The notes under the pieces are model-generated. The model worked only from the letters and a program-made list of their open reading frames with translations, was not told the origin of the DNA and searched no databases. Shown one piece after another: positions 26,001-31,812 of a stretch of DNA of 64,000 nucleotides. Each line of letters opens with the position of its first letter. The first letter of the stretch is position 1. The DNA lies in assembly GCA_903895255.1 (NCBI GenBank), contig CAITTG010000010.1:58061-122060 (forward strand). Reading direction: 5' to 3'. The DNA is from an uncultured Verrucomicrobia subdivision 3 bacterium (GTDB lineage Bacteria > Verrucomicrobiota > Verrucomicrobiia > Limisphaerales > UBA11358). The position numbers and the translations under genes are program-made.

Positions 26001-27132
26001 TGCCGTCGCCCGTTTCGCCGCAACCGCCGATCCAGACCTGGCCGCCGCCCGCCACGCCACCCCAGGTGTTTTCGCTCCAGTTGTCCACATTGCCATCGAC
26101 ATAACTGATTTTATTGTTGTTGGCATCGCAGGTCATCACCACATAGTGCCAGTTGCCGTCACTGACCATGGTGCTGCCCGCCTGCCAGCCGCGGCCATAA
26201 CTCACGCCGCCGGCAAAGCCGCCCCGGCTGTCCAGCCCCATGCCCGAGCCGGCCCCGTTGTTGCCCCCGTTGTTCAAGTGAAAAATCGTGTTGGCCCCGC
26301 CGGTGTTGTTCCAGCCGCCGTTGCCTTGATACGCATAAACCGCGCCCGGCGTGGCCGTTTTGATCCACATGCCCAGCGTCCAGGCCGTGCTGCCGCTAAA
26401 GAGCACCACCGAGTTGCTGACCACCACATAACCGGCATTCAGAGCCGCCGGAATGCTCAGGGCATTACCCCCCAACCGGCCGCCGCCCACGATGGCCGCC
26501 GAACCAATCAGCGTGCCATTCATCGCCGCCCCGCCACTGCCATCATTGTTCACCGTGGTGCCGGAAACGTTGTTGAACGAAAGATACAGGACCGGGGTGG
26601 GCACCGTCGCGGCGGTCACCACCGCCGGCGGCACTTGCAGCGTGCCGGCGCTGATCGCCGTGGGGCCGGTGTAGTTGTTGGGGGCCCCCAGCAGCAACGT
26701 GCCGTTGCCCGCCTTCGTGAGGCCCGCGCCGCCCGTCAGCGGCACGTTAATGGTCGCGGTATTGCTATTGCCAGTGTTGTTATTCACCGTGATGGTCGGC
26801 GAACCGGAAGATACCGCCAGATTCAGCACGCCACCGCCGGGAGCCAGGGTCCAGTTATCCAAATTCACCCCGGCGACATCACCAAACAGCAACGCACCCA
26901 GATTATGCGATGCGTCCACCGTGACGGTGGCCGGGGACGACGGATCAATTGTGCTGAAGTCAGCCGTGGCGCCAACACCATCGGCAACCGTCCCGCCGGA
27001 CCAGTTGCCCGGGGCGCTGTACACGCCACCAGCGGGGTTCGTCCATGTGCCACTAGCCGCATGGGACATGACCGCTCCAGCCAGCAGGGCCAGACCGGAG
27101 GGGATGATTCTACCGAGGTACGATTTTTTCAT
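17014..27132 (-). CDS. Giant secreted autotransporter-associated beta-strand-repeat protein with LamG and FYR domains
   Basis: 3372 residues from ATG 27132. The frame extends upstream to 27162 (MSEVPQPPHP), but the signal peptide MKKSYLGRIIPSGLALLAGA begins here. About twelve PATR-type repeats are visible, each like L.K.G.GTL.L.G.NTYTG.T....GTL, e.g. LTKVGAGTLKLTGADGYTG and ITKKGAGTLTLSGANTYTG. Near the N-terminus (about 195-425) there is one LamG domain (WTLGMWIKTATPG, DGNWHYVVMTCDANNNKISYVDG). Two related blocks contain the segment AYVYSGGA..(D/N)D(N/G)G, then GSGY/GSNY and GTGY loops. It is a beta-helical surface or matrix protein. There is no C-terminal autotransporter barrel; it ends instead in AVFYRLRHP. 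Function is not predictable beyond adhesion or structural roles. Confidence 0.88.
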   Translation of the reverse strand: MKKSYLGRIIPSGLALLAGAVMSHAASGTWTNPAGGVYSAPGNWSGGTVADGVGATADFSTIDPSSPATVTVDASHNLGALLFGDVAGVNLDNWTLAPGGGVLNLAVSSGSPTITVNNNTGNSNTATINVPLTGGAGLTKAGNGTLLLGAPNNYTGPTAISAGTLQVPPAVVTAATVPTPVLYLSFNNVSGTTVNNDGSGGAAMNGTLIGSAAIVGGGRLGGNALSIPAALNAGYVVVSNSVVLFSGSTAWTLGMWIKTATPGAVYAYQGNGGWNNTGGANTIFHLNNGGNNGAGSGMGLDSRGGFAGGVSYGRGWQAGSTMVSDGNWHYVVMTCDANNNKISYVDGNVDNWSENTWGGVAGGGQVWIGGCGETGDGTAGLNGLIDQVSIYNTTLSQAQVQALMGLGTLPTATAVSVAANSKLDLNGTFQVVGGLSGAGTVDSTQAGGTPALVVNNSSTTASIFGGVIADTSGTLSLVNAGTNSLTLNGASPNTYTGATVVDGGSLIEDFANATSPNNLISTSSALVLGGGTFQVKQKSATTTSQTFAATVVNPGFSKVIGTQVTSGALTIALGAITQNPGGTVDFLNAVGGAITTTTANVNGILGCWATTGDNVGSGTTGDWAANDGSGNIITYTGYTAVSATASSTPSLTGSATQNWLSGSPSNAGNYITTLSASATLNSLVQCGDFNVPSGDTLTLGSGGLILRGVARWMLNNNAGSVAGTAVLKSGLATGELYIHVSEADANANNWTIWPVIADGAVPTTLYKDGPGLVKLGNNNTYTAGTVINGGTLQLGNGTGGGGTGIIRGVATVNPGATLILSRVDSVGYNAGVCVSAINVVGGTLSNTSGGNEGYLMDINLTGGTVTSSGGNYVFSAQTPAVYGINSLASPVTSLFSAPIYFNGLSFFNVAQGTTPSGIDLNVSGVIKNSTGITKSGAGTLELSGANTFAGGLMDNAGTIVVANTAAFGTGVLTLNGGSISNLTGTSYTVPNSVSLASTGVVGVNTGDTLTISGVVTNTGGLTKVGAGTLKLTGADGYTGNTTISAGTLALTGTLGGSANLTLASGVTFDVSGVSAGYTLGSGQNLLGSGIINGSVTAASGSKIYGGSATAYGTNTFNNNLTLASGALVSLSLGTVHNGSNSLIAVTGVLTNNSNVIHLSAPSASASLDNTADYVLLTAAGGINGSFVASPVWDVAPLNAANFKIVTGPNSVTLHFSSTTSPTSVGSATPATVTRNQTTLLSVTVTPGTYPIASVVVDSSPLGGSATFSLVQSNSSNVYTNSVTVATTTPVGAKSLTATATDSTGLLGATTISVTVVAANEIWDGLAGNLNWSSNPNWVSGASPALAGDSVTFDGTTGLNPNLDNNFSVTGLTFDNTAGAFSIGSTGGDTLSLTGGVTNSSAATETLNVPVTLVGGQSINAAAGNLTLAQPLANGGGLLTVTGSYNTVFNAGITGAGGLAKTGSGLLTLAGVNTYTGATTVSAGTATVSGSLNSSASFTVNTSTLNLLGAATNTGVDTIGGVAGTALFNLAGGTLIANDNAGQLYNSSLQISTVTGAAGDLQMTGGTLSVFDQFGIGQSAYGAFSQSAGVTTIGGFIALGGTANGGVFNQTGGVVNMTGSSATIGYSVTTSVAVMNLGGTAVFNANPNGGAFGGGIWPGEVGTGVLNVSGNAALNIPKDSVILGKGNAAGNGTLNLLGGTVTANSVLRGTGAGTLNFEGGTLAANIANMSFVTNLTAAYVYSGGAVINDGGFAIGIPQTLLAPAGYGVVSIPVTTGGSNYIDTPLVNLSGGTGTGAKAVAVVSGGAVTGVVITAPGTGYASGDTLTVAVVGGGGAGAVLGTPVLAANTSGGLVKLGSGSLTLGTGNTYTGNTVILGGTLNLSPSTLSTPGSLVISNASLALDATSGSSFSVVNLTVQSNAVINIAYGALGGNPGFAALAASGTLTAAGTNTIVITGSGWALGQFPLISYTGTTLPNLNNFKLGALPGITAVLVNNPANHSLDLNITRLGAALTWYGSVSSTWNFATANWNSGSSLVDYSDGSGVTFDDTLYNDGVDPLTTNLTLTISAQPYTVTENSSLPYSITGTGGITGIGSVTMNGSGSFLLGTSNNYTGGTILNSGTLVLGSAYAIGSSPLTINGGALDSSVPGLVNAGNNAQAWNADFTVNGTQSLNLGTGAVTVSASRTLTVNSNILTVGGPIAGGALNLSLSGNGTLLLTGTNLLTGNTIVNQGALALGGAANLASATDILIGNVAGQSGALYQSGTSLVANSDTGGGAFQIGATASAAGYYQMTGGTVNLAGEINIGGFSGGAGTFGQLDLLGGTINIPNRAAGTYFLVNRSFTAGETAVVNILGGTVQVAGGGTPATTGLNGFAVNWSTTGQAHTATITIGAGGQILTPSLTTKLNMGTSYNGLTGNSANVADLNLNAGGLLQTLGFLNGVGNNPNVYLNFNGGTLKAGTASSANFLANLGGAYVYSGGATLDDNGQTITIAQPLIAPTGLGITAIGLADGGSGYTVPPQVSITDSTGTGATAYATINPVSGAVTGIVVTSPGTGYSASPSVTLNSGNYNVPATLGTVSTGANVSGGITKKGAGTLTLSGANTYTGSTVVSSGELFVTSASLATGTVTVNDGAAYGIQLTGNTTETLGNLTLGSSSTGTNILDFAFGSVGNTTVPVFSVGTLTLNGTNQIRLNGRFTLGKIPLVKYTGALAGTGHFSTNVIAPQGLVVVLSNSVANSTLYAVITSTGPGLLWTGNNASLWDIGTTTNWLLGTVPTVYQQTVVPGDAVTFNDSGIPAVILNTAVSPASILVSNTAESYSLQGTGSLGGTASLTKLGTNSLTISLTGDTFTGNTTISNGAVILGAANAIGAGNLALNAGGTLELAGNAQTVNSLAGAGTIDNNGTAATLTTGSGSTGVWSGNISGAAGGIAWINNTTNTMVISGRNYLNGAVPSQVQDGTVIITNGGVLSLATTEFDVAANQASTGAVVVAGGTLTISNNWLVIGRNNVDANGSLIVNSGTVQKAGANNLVVGSIGATGTLTVNGGQVLNDGELWLGEGPTAQATLNLNGGLLQALDVRQNSYGGLPTAAQNAFFNGGTLQAMRSTNDFLEANCLILGNGLTLDDNGFTIGIQVPLGSGDALNGGLVKQGAGTVYLDGNNSYTGATIVTNGTLAGIGYLAGPLVVGPAGNLGAGDAAATGVLTLNSTPLTLHGNATFRVSKTGGTDASDEIQGASTISFGGTLTVTNATSDGTALTTSDTFQLFSTGGTGNFTSIVGTPGTGLAYHFNPASGVLSVVTGSVIAPNPTNITFTVTGSTLNLSWPADHLGWILQDQTNSLAVGLGTNWVDVSGSASATSANVPIVSTNAAVFYRLRHP

Positions 27133-27275
27133 TGGGTGAGGGGGTTGGGGGACTTCGGACAACTAAAATGGAAATGACGGCCGCGCCTCCAACAGATGGA
27201 AGCACGCAAATGATGGGGGTTGGCCAGTCATGAGTTTGATTGAGTTATTCTTTACCAAAAGGGATTTATTCCTAT

Positions 27276-27289
27276 CCCTCAATTGAGGG
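27276..27289. promoter_or_regulatory. 14-bp perfect palindrome, candidate operator
   Basis: CCCTCAATTGAGGG reads the same on both strands. It is about 145 bp upstream of the start of the giant protein gene and about 245 bp upstream of the amidohydrolase start, in the divergent region. A palindrome this short cannot form a stable hairpin loop, so a dimeric DNA-binding protein is the more likely reader. Confidence 0.35.
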
Positions 27290-27414
27290 GGGCTTTACGG
27301 CAACTCCCGGCGAGCCGGCCGGTCACCAGAAGCATCGGACGGCAGCGGCAGGCAGTTCCGGTTGGCTTTGGTGATTACCATCATAGATACGGCAAAAGCG
27401 GCGGCGCAGCAAAG

Positions 27415-27451
27415 CCATTTTGCGCAAATGATTAACCATTTTGCGCAATGG
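27415..27451. promoter_or_regulatory. Paired candidate operators, TTGCGCAA-centred, 21 bp apart
   Basis: CCATTTTGCGCAA occurs at 27415-27427 and 27436-27448, a 21-bp centre-to-centre distance (two helical turns). Each copy contains the palindrome TTGCGCAA, and the second is further flanked by CCATT and AATGG arms. The pair is about 90-120 bp upstream of the chosen amidohydrolase start at 27533. The arrangement suits cooperative binding by a dimeric regulator. Confidence 0.4.
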
Positions 27452-27532
27452 TCGTTCAAGGCCGGGTGCCACCCGCCGTCTTTTTCAGCCCCCGCTTGCT
27501 TTTGCCGGGCTTTCGTTTCAAGCTCTCCCGCC

Positions 27533-30478
27533 GTGGCTGATTTTATAAACAACTGCCGGACGGGCCTGCTCCGCGGGCTGGTCCTTACGGGTCTGGGACT
27601 CACAGGACTAAGCCTGGCCTCGCGGGTGCCGGCCGAGGATTTGCGGCCCCCGGGGTTTCGTCCCTGGCCGCCTGGCGTGCATGCGCTCGTGGGCGGCACG
27701 GTGGTGGTGCGCCCCGGGGAAACCCTCACCAACAGCACCATCCTCATTCGCGACGGCTGGGTGCAAGCCGTGGGTCCAGCGGTAGCCATTCCGGACGATG
27801 CCCGGGTGTGGGACATGCACAGCAATGTTATATATGCCGGGTTCATCGAGCCCTATTTCGTGCAAAACGCCACGAATCCGCCCATTTCCACGGAGGACAC
27901 CGAACCAATCAGCCAGCACACCCTGGCGGCGGGTGGCTACTCGTTTTTTGGCACTTCCGGGGATCTGGCCAGTGGTAATAAATCCGGCCCCAGTGCCAGT
28001 TGGCCGGGGTTCACGCCGGAATACCGGGCCGGACGCACCTTCTCCCCGGGTCAAAAATCCGTGGCGGCCCTGCGGGAACTGGGGTTCACCGCCGCCCTGG
28101 TCGTGCCGGGACGCGGCATCCTGCGCGGCACCAGTGCCTTGGTACAACTGACTGAGGGCGAGCCTAATAAAGCCATTCTGCGGCCCGATGTCTTCCAGCA
28201 CATCGCCTTCGATACGCATGATGATGACGACGCCACCTTCCCTGGCTCCCTCATGGGTGTGATTGCCGCCGTGCGGCAGATTTTTTTCGACGCGCAGTAT
28301 TACGCTCTCGACCATGCGGATTATGCCCGGCAGCCGGCGGGCCGGCTCCGTCCGGAGTACAATCCGGCCCTGGAGGCGCTGGCGCCGGCGCTCAACCGGC
28401 AAATGCCGGTGCTCTTTGAACCGGGCAGCGTGTTGATGGATGACCGCGCGGCGCGGGTGGCGGCGGAACTGGGCTTGAACTTCGCGCTGGTGGCCTGCGG
28501 CCAGGAATGGCGGCGGGCCGATCTGGCCAAATCCACCGGGGCTACCTTCATTGTGCCGGTGAATTTCCCGTCCCTGCCCCAGATGCCGGATGAAGACGAC
28601 TGGACGCAAGTCACCCTGGAGCCATTGCGCGCCTGGGATTGGGCCGCGGAAAATCCCGCCATGCTCCGCCAGCAAGGCTTGACGATTGCGCTGACGACCC
28701 ACGGCCTGGCCGACCCCAAGGATTTCCGCCCCAACCTCCGGCTGGCGCTGGACCGGGGGTTGAGCGAAAACGATGCCCTTGCGGCCCTGACCACCGTGCC
28801 CGCGCATTTGTGCGGCGTGGACCACCAACTCGGCACCATCGAACCCGGCCGGTTGGCCAACCTCACGGTCGTAACCGGGGGAAGTTACTTTGATCCCGCC
28901 GCCCGGGTGACCGCCGTGTGGGTGGAAGGCCGGTATTTCCCCCTCCCACCGGAAGGGGAGAAACCACCGGAAGCCCCGGCAACCCGTAACGCAAGCTCCA
29001 CCAACCAGGTCGCCTCTGCTATGGACCCAAAGAGCGCGGCGGACAAGGACGTCTTGCGGGACCTGCAAAAGCGGCGCATGGCGCGTTCGCCGCTGGAAGG
29101 CCGCGGCGCCATCACGAACCCGCCCGCCGTACTGGTCCGCCATGCCACGATTTGGACTTGCGGTGCCTCCGGCATTTTGACGAATGCGGAAATGCTGGTG
29201 GCGGGCGGTAAGATTATCGCCGTCGGACTGGCCCTGCCCAACGTGCCGCCGGACGCCTTCATTGTGGATGCCGCCGGCGGCGCGGTCACCCCGGGCATCA
29301 TTGACTGCCACAGTCACAGCGACATTCTGGGCCTGGTCAACGAATCCACCCTTCCCTCCACTGCCATGGTGCGCATTCAGGATGTGGTGAATTCCGAGAG
29401 CCCCAACCTGCGCCGCCAACTCGCAGGCGGGGTGACCACCGTGAATTTGTTGCACGGTTCGGCCAACCCGATTGGCGGCCAAAACTGCGTCATTAAATTG
29501 CGCGATGGCGAGGGCCCGGAGGACTTGATTTTTTCCAACGCCCCGCCGGGCATCAAATTCGCCCTCGGCGAAAATGTGAAACAATCCAACTGGGGGGAGA
29601 AGTTCGTCACCCGCTTTCCCCAAACCCGCATGGGCGTCCAAACGTTTGACGCGAATCGTTTCACCGCCGCGCAACAGTATCTGGCCGCGTGGGACCAATA
29701 CCACCAGCACGGCGGGCTGGCCCCGCGCCGGGACCTGGAATTGGAGGCCCTAGGCGAGGTCATCCAGGGCCGGCGTTTCATCCACTGCCACGCCTACCGC
29801 CAGGATGAAATGCTCATGCTCACCCGGCTGATGCAACATTTCGGGGTGCAAATCGGCACCTTCCAGCACGGCCTGGAGGGCTATAAAATTGCCGATGAAC
29901 TGGCCGCCGCCGGCATCGGGGTTTCCACCTTCTCCGATTGGTGGGCGTACAAGTTCGAGGTGTATGACGCCATCCCCTACAACGGCAGCCTGCTGCGGGA
30001 GCGGGGAGTGACCGTGTCGTTCAATTCCGATTCCTCCGAACTCGCGCGCACCCTGTATCTGGAAGCCGCCAAGGCCGTCAAATACGGCGGCACCCCGCCG
30101 GCGGAGGCGTTTAAATTCGTGTCCCTCAACGCCGCGCGGCAGCTTCGGATTGACCGGTGCACCGGTTCGCTGGAAGCCGGCAAAGACGCGGATTTTGTGC
30201 TCTGGTCACGCGCGCCATTGGATTCCGCGACCCTTTGCGAGCAGACGTGGATTGACGGCAAAAAGTATTATGACCGCGCGCTGGAGCCGGCGAAAAATGC
30301 TCGCTTGCAGAAGGAGTACGACAACCTGCTGGCCAAGGCCAGACAGGTCGCCCGCCTCGCCGGCGGGGGCGCGGATGCCAGCCAGGACGGCGGCCAGGCG
30401 TTCTTTGAAGTCTCCCTCGAACATCAATACGACAATGTGGACCGGGACTGCCTGGATGGCACGGGAGGCCGCGAATGA
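27533..30478 (+). CDS. Exported tandem amidohydrolase-superfamily protein
   Basis: 981 residues from GTG 27533, which gives a good signal peptide (TGLLRGLVLTGLGLTGLSLA). The frame is open from 27362, so a longer form cannot be excluded. Two amidohydrolase-like halves are fused. The first (about 50-480) keeps the composite beta-sandwich (GGTVVVRPGETLTNSTILI) but has YAGFIEPYFV where the metal HxH should be, and looks inactive. The second (about 520-960) has GIIDCHSHSD (HxH), HCHAYRQDE, TFQHGLEGYK and NSDSSE, the metal-binding His, His and Asp in order, so it is probably a metal-dependent hydrolase of imidazolonepropionase or prolidase type. Substrate unknown. The stop overlaps the next gene by 4 nt (ATGA). 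Confidence 0.85.
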   Translation: MADFINNCRTGLLRGLVLTGLGLTGLSLASRVPAEDLRPPGFRPWPPGVHALVGGTVVVRPGETLTNSTILIRDGWVQAVGPAVAIPDDARVWDMHSNVIYAGFIEPYFVQNATNPPISTEDTEPISQHTLAAGGYSFFGTSGDLASGNKSGPSASWPGFTPEYRAGRTFSPGQKSVAALRELGFTAALVVPGRGILRGTSALVQLTEGEPNKAILRPDVFQHIAFDTHDDDDATFPGSLMGVIAAVRQIFFDAQYYALDHADYARQPAGRLRPEYNPALEALAPALNRQMPVLFEPGSVLMDDRAARVAAELGLNFALVACGQEWRRADLAKSTGATFIVPVNFPSLPQMPDEDDWTQVTLEPLRAWDWAAENPAMLRQQGLTIALTTHGLADPKDFRPNLRLALDRGLSENDALAALTTVPAHLCGVDHQLGTIEPGRLANLTVVTGGSYFDPAARVTAVWVEGRYFPLPPEGEKPPEAPATRNASSTNQVASAMDPKSAADKDVLRDLQKRRMARSPLEGRGAITNPPAVLVRHATIWTCGASGILTNAEMLVAGGKIIAVGLALPNVPPDAFIVDAAGGAVTPGIIDCHSHSDILGLVNESTLPSTAMVRIQDVVNSESPNLRRQLAGGVTTVNLLHGSANPIGGQNCVIKLRDGEGPEDLIFSNAPPGIKFALGENVKQSNWGEKFVTRFPQTRMGVQTFDANRFTAAQQYLAAWDQYHQHGGLAPRRDLELEALGEVIQGRRFIHCHAYRQDEMLMLTRLMQHFGVQIGTFQHGLEGYKIADELAAAGIGVSTFSDWWAYKFEVYDAIPYNGSLLRERGVTVSFNSDSSELARTLYLEAAKAVKYGGTPPAEAFKFVSLNAARQLRIDRCTGSLEAGKDADFVLWSRAPLDSATLCEQTWIDGKKYYDRALEPAKNARLQKEYDNLLAKARQVARLAGGGADASQDGGQAFFEVSLEHQYDNVDRDCLDGTGGRE

Positions 30479-31800
30479 ACGGCACCCCGCTTAAAACCTG
30501 CGTTCTGGCCCTCGCCCTCGGCGGGCTTGCCGACCTCACCGGCTGGGGCGCGCCGGCGCTGTTGTTCACCAAAGGCATCATCCACACCGCCAGCCAGGGC
30601 ACCATCACCAACGGCCTCGTGCTGGTGGAATCGAATTGCATCACCGGCGTCTACGACCCGGCCCGGGGTGAGGCCCCTCCCAATTCAGGCGCGGACACGG
30701 CGGTCATCAACTTGAACGGCGCGCAATTGTATCCCGGCCTGATCGATCTGGATTCCGGCCTGGGCCTGACGGAAGTGGAGGCCGTGCGCGCGACGGACGA
30801 CCTGAACGAGGTCGGCGATTTCACGCCGGATGTCGAATCGTGGATTGCCGTGAACCCGGATTCCGAGCTGCTGCCCGTCGCCCGGGCCAATGGCATTGCT
30901 TATTTTGAACCCGTGCCTCAGGGCAGCCTCGTGGCGGGACAGTCCGCCCTCCTGGCCATGGATGGCTGGACATGGGAGCAAATGCTGGTCAAGCATCCGG
31001 TGGCGCTCCACCTGTTCTGGCCGGACCTCAGCCTGGACACCACCCCCAAGGAGCGGCTGCCCGCCGCCGCGACGGTCAAATCCCTCATGGACCAGGACCA
31101 GGAGCGCCGCAAAAAGCTCGCCGCGATTAAGAGTTTCTTTGATGACGCGCGCGCCTATGCCCATGCCCGCGCCAGTAGTCATCCCGGGGCGGTCATTCCC
31201 GCGTGGGAGGCCATGCTGCCCGCCTTGCGCGGCGAGATTCCGGTGGTGATTCATGCGGGGGAAATCCGCCAGATCAAATCCGCGGTGAACTGGGCGGTCA
31301 CCAACCACCTGCGCATGGTGCTCGCGGGCGGCATGGATGCCTGGCGGGTGGCCGGCCTGCTGGCCTCTAATAATATACCTGTTATATATGAACAGGAATT
31401 TACCCAGCCAGTGCGGGATTACGAGCCGCTGGATGTGCACTACACCGCGCCGGAAGTGCTGCGGCAGGCGGGCGTGCGGGTCATTTTCTCCACCGGCGGC
31501 AGCGCCTTTGAAGCCGCCATGGCCCGCAACCTGCCGTATCATGCCGCGCAGGCTGTTGCCTATGGCTATCCCGAGGAGGAGGCCTTAAAAAGCCTGACCC
31601 TTTACCCCGCGCAAACCCTTGGCGTTGATGGGCGCCTGGGGTCCATCGCGGCTGGTCGCGACGCCACCCTGTTCATCTGCGACGGCAGTCTTTTTGACCT
31701 GCGCACCAACGTGCGGCGCCTGTGGATTGCCGGCCGCGAAATCAATCTGCAAAGCCGCCACACTCGCCTCTACGAAAAATACCGGAGCCGCCCCCGGTAA
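30475..31800 (+). CDS. Exported amidohydrolase-like protein lacking the HxH metal motif
   Basis: 441 residues, overlapping the preceding gene by 4 nt, so translation is probably coupled. Signal-like N-terminus (TCVLALALGGLADLTGWGAPA). The domain architecture is that of an imidazolonepropionase-type amidohydrolase: FTKGIIHTASQGTITNGLVLVE (sandwich), YPGLIDLDSG in place of PGLIDxHxH, then VIHAGEIRQI, and GRLGSIAAGRDATLFICDG closing the sandwich. The HxH is missing, so it is likely inactive or uses another metal arrangement, like the first half of its partner. It may form a structural subunit with the active domain next door. Confidence 0.8.
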   Translation: MNGTPLKTCVLALALGGLADLTGWGAPALLFTKGIIHTASQGTITNGLVLVESNCITGVYDPARGEAPPNSGADTAVINLNGAQLYPGLIDLDSGLGLTEVEAVRATDDLNEVGDFTPDVESWIAVNPDSELLPVARANGIAYFEPVPQGSLVAGQSALLAMDGWTWEQMLVKHPVALHLFWPDLSLDTTPKERLPAAATVKSLMDQDQERRKKLAAIKSFFDDARAYAHARASSHPGAVIPAWEAMLPALRGEIPVVIHAGEIRQIKSAVNWAVTNHLRMVLAGGMDAWRVAGLLASNNIPVIYEQEFTQPVRDYEPLDVHYTAPEVLRQAGVRVIFSTGGSAFEAAMARNLPYHAAQAVAYGYPEEEALKSLTLYPAQTLGVDGRLGSIAAGRDATLFICDGSLFDLRTNVRRLWIAGREINLQSRHTRLYEKYRSRPR

Positions 31801-31812
31801 GGACGGACGCCC

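Larger units (their letters stand above)
27133..27532. other. Divergent intergenic region between the beta-strand-repeat gene and the amidohydrolase operon
   Basis: About 400 bases lie between the two divergent starts used here. It holds a 14-bp perfect palindrome at 27276-27289 and two copies of CCATTTTGCGCAA 21 bp apart (27415-27448), both candidate operators. AT-rich DNA lies near 27225-27280. A frame in phase with the amidohydrolase gene is open from 27362, but the region reads as low-complexity before the signal peptide. Confidence 0.5.

Noticed and set aside
24754..27177. 807-residue plus-strand frame opposite the N-terminus of the beta-strand-repeat gene
   Set aside because: It is antisense to the signal peptide, LamG and repeat region and shows no domain, so it is a shadow. 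The same holds for the frames at 19840-21855 and 22306-23199.
27608..29710. 700-residue minus-strand frame opposite the amidohydrolase gene
   Set aside because: The plus frame has the HxH metal motif and a signal peptide; the minus frame has only His/Gly/Arg-rich low-complexity sequence.
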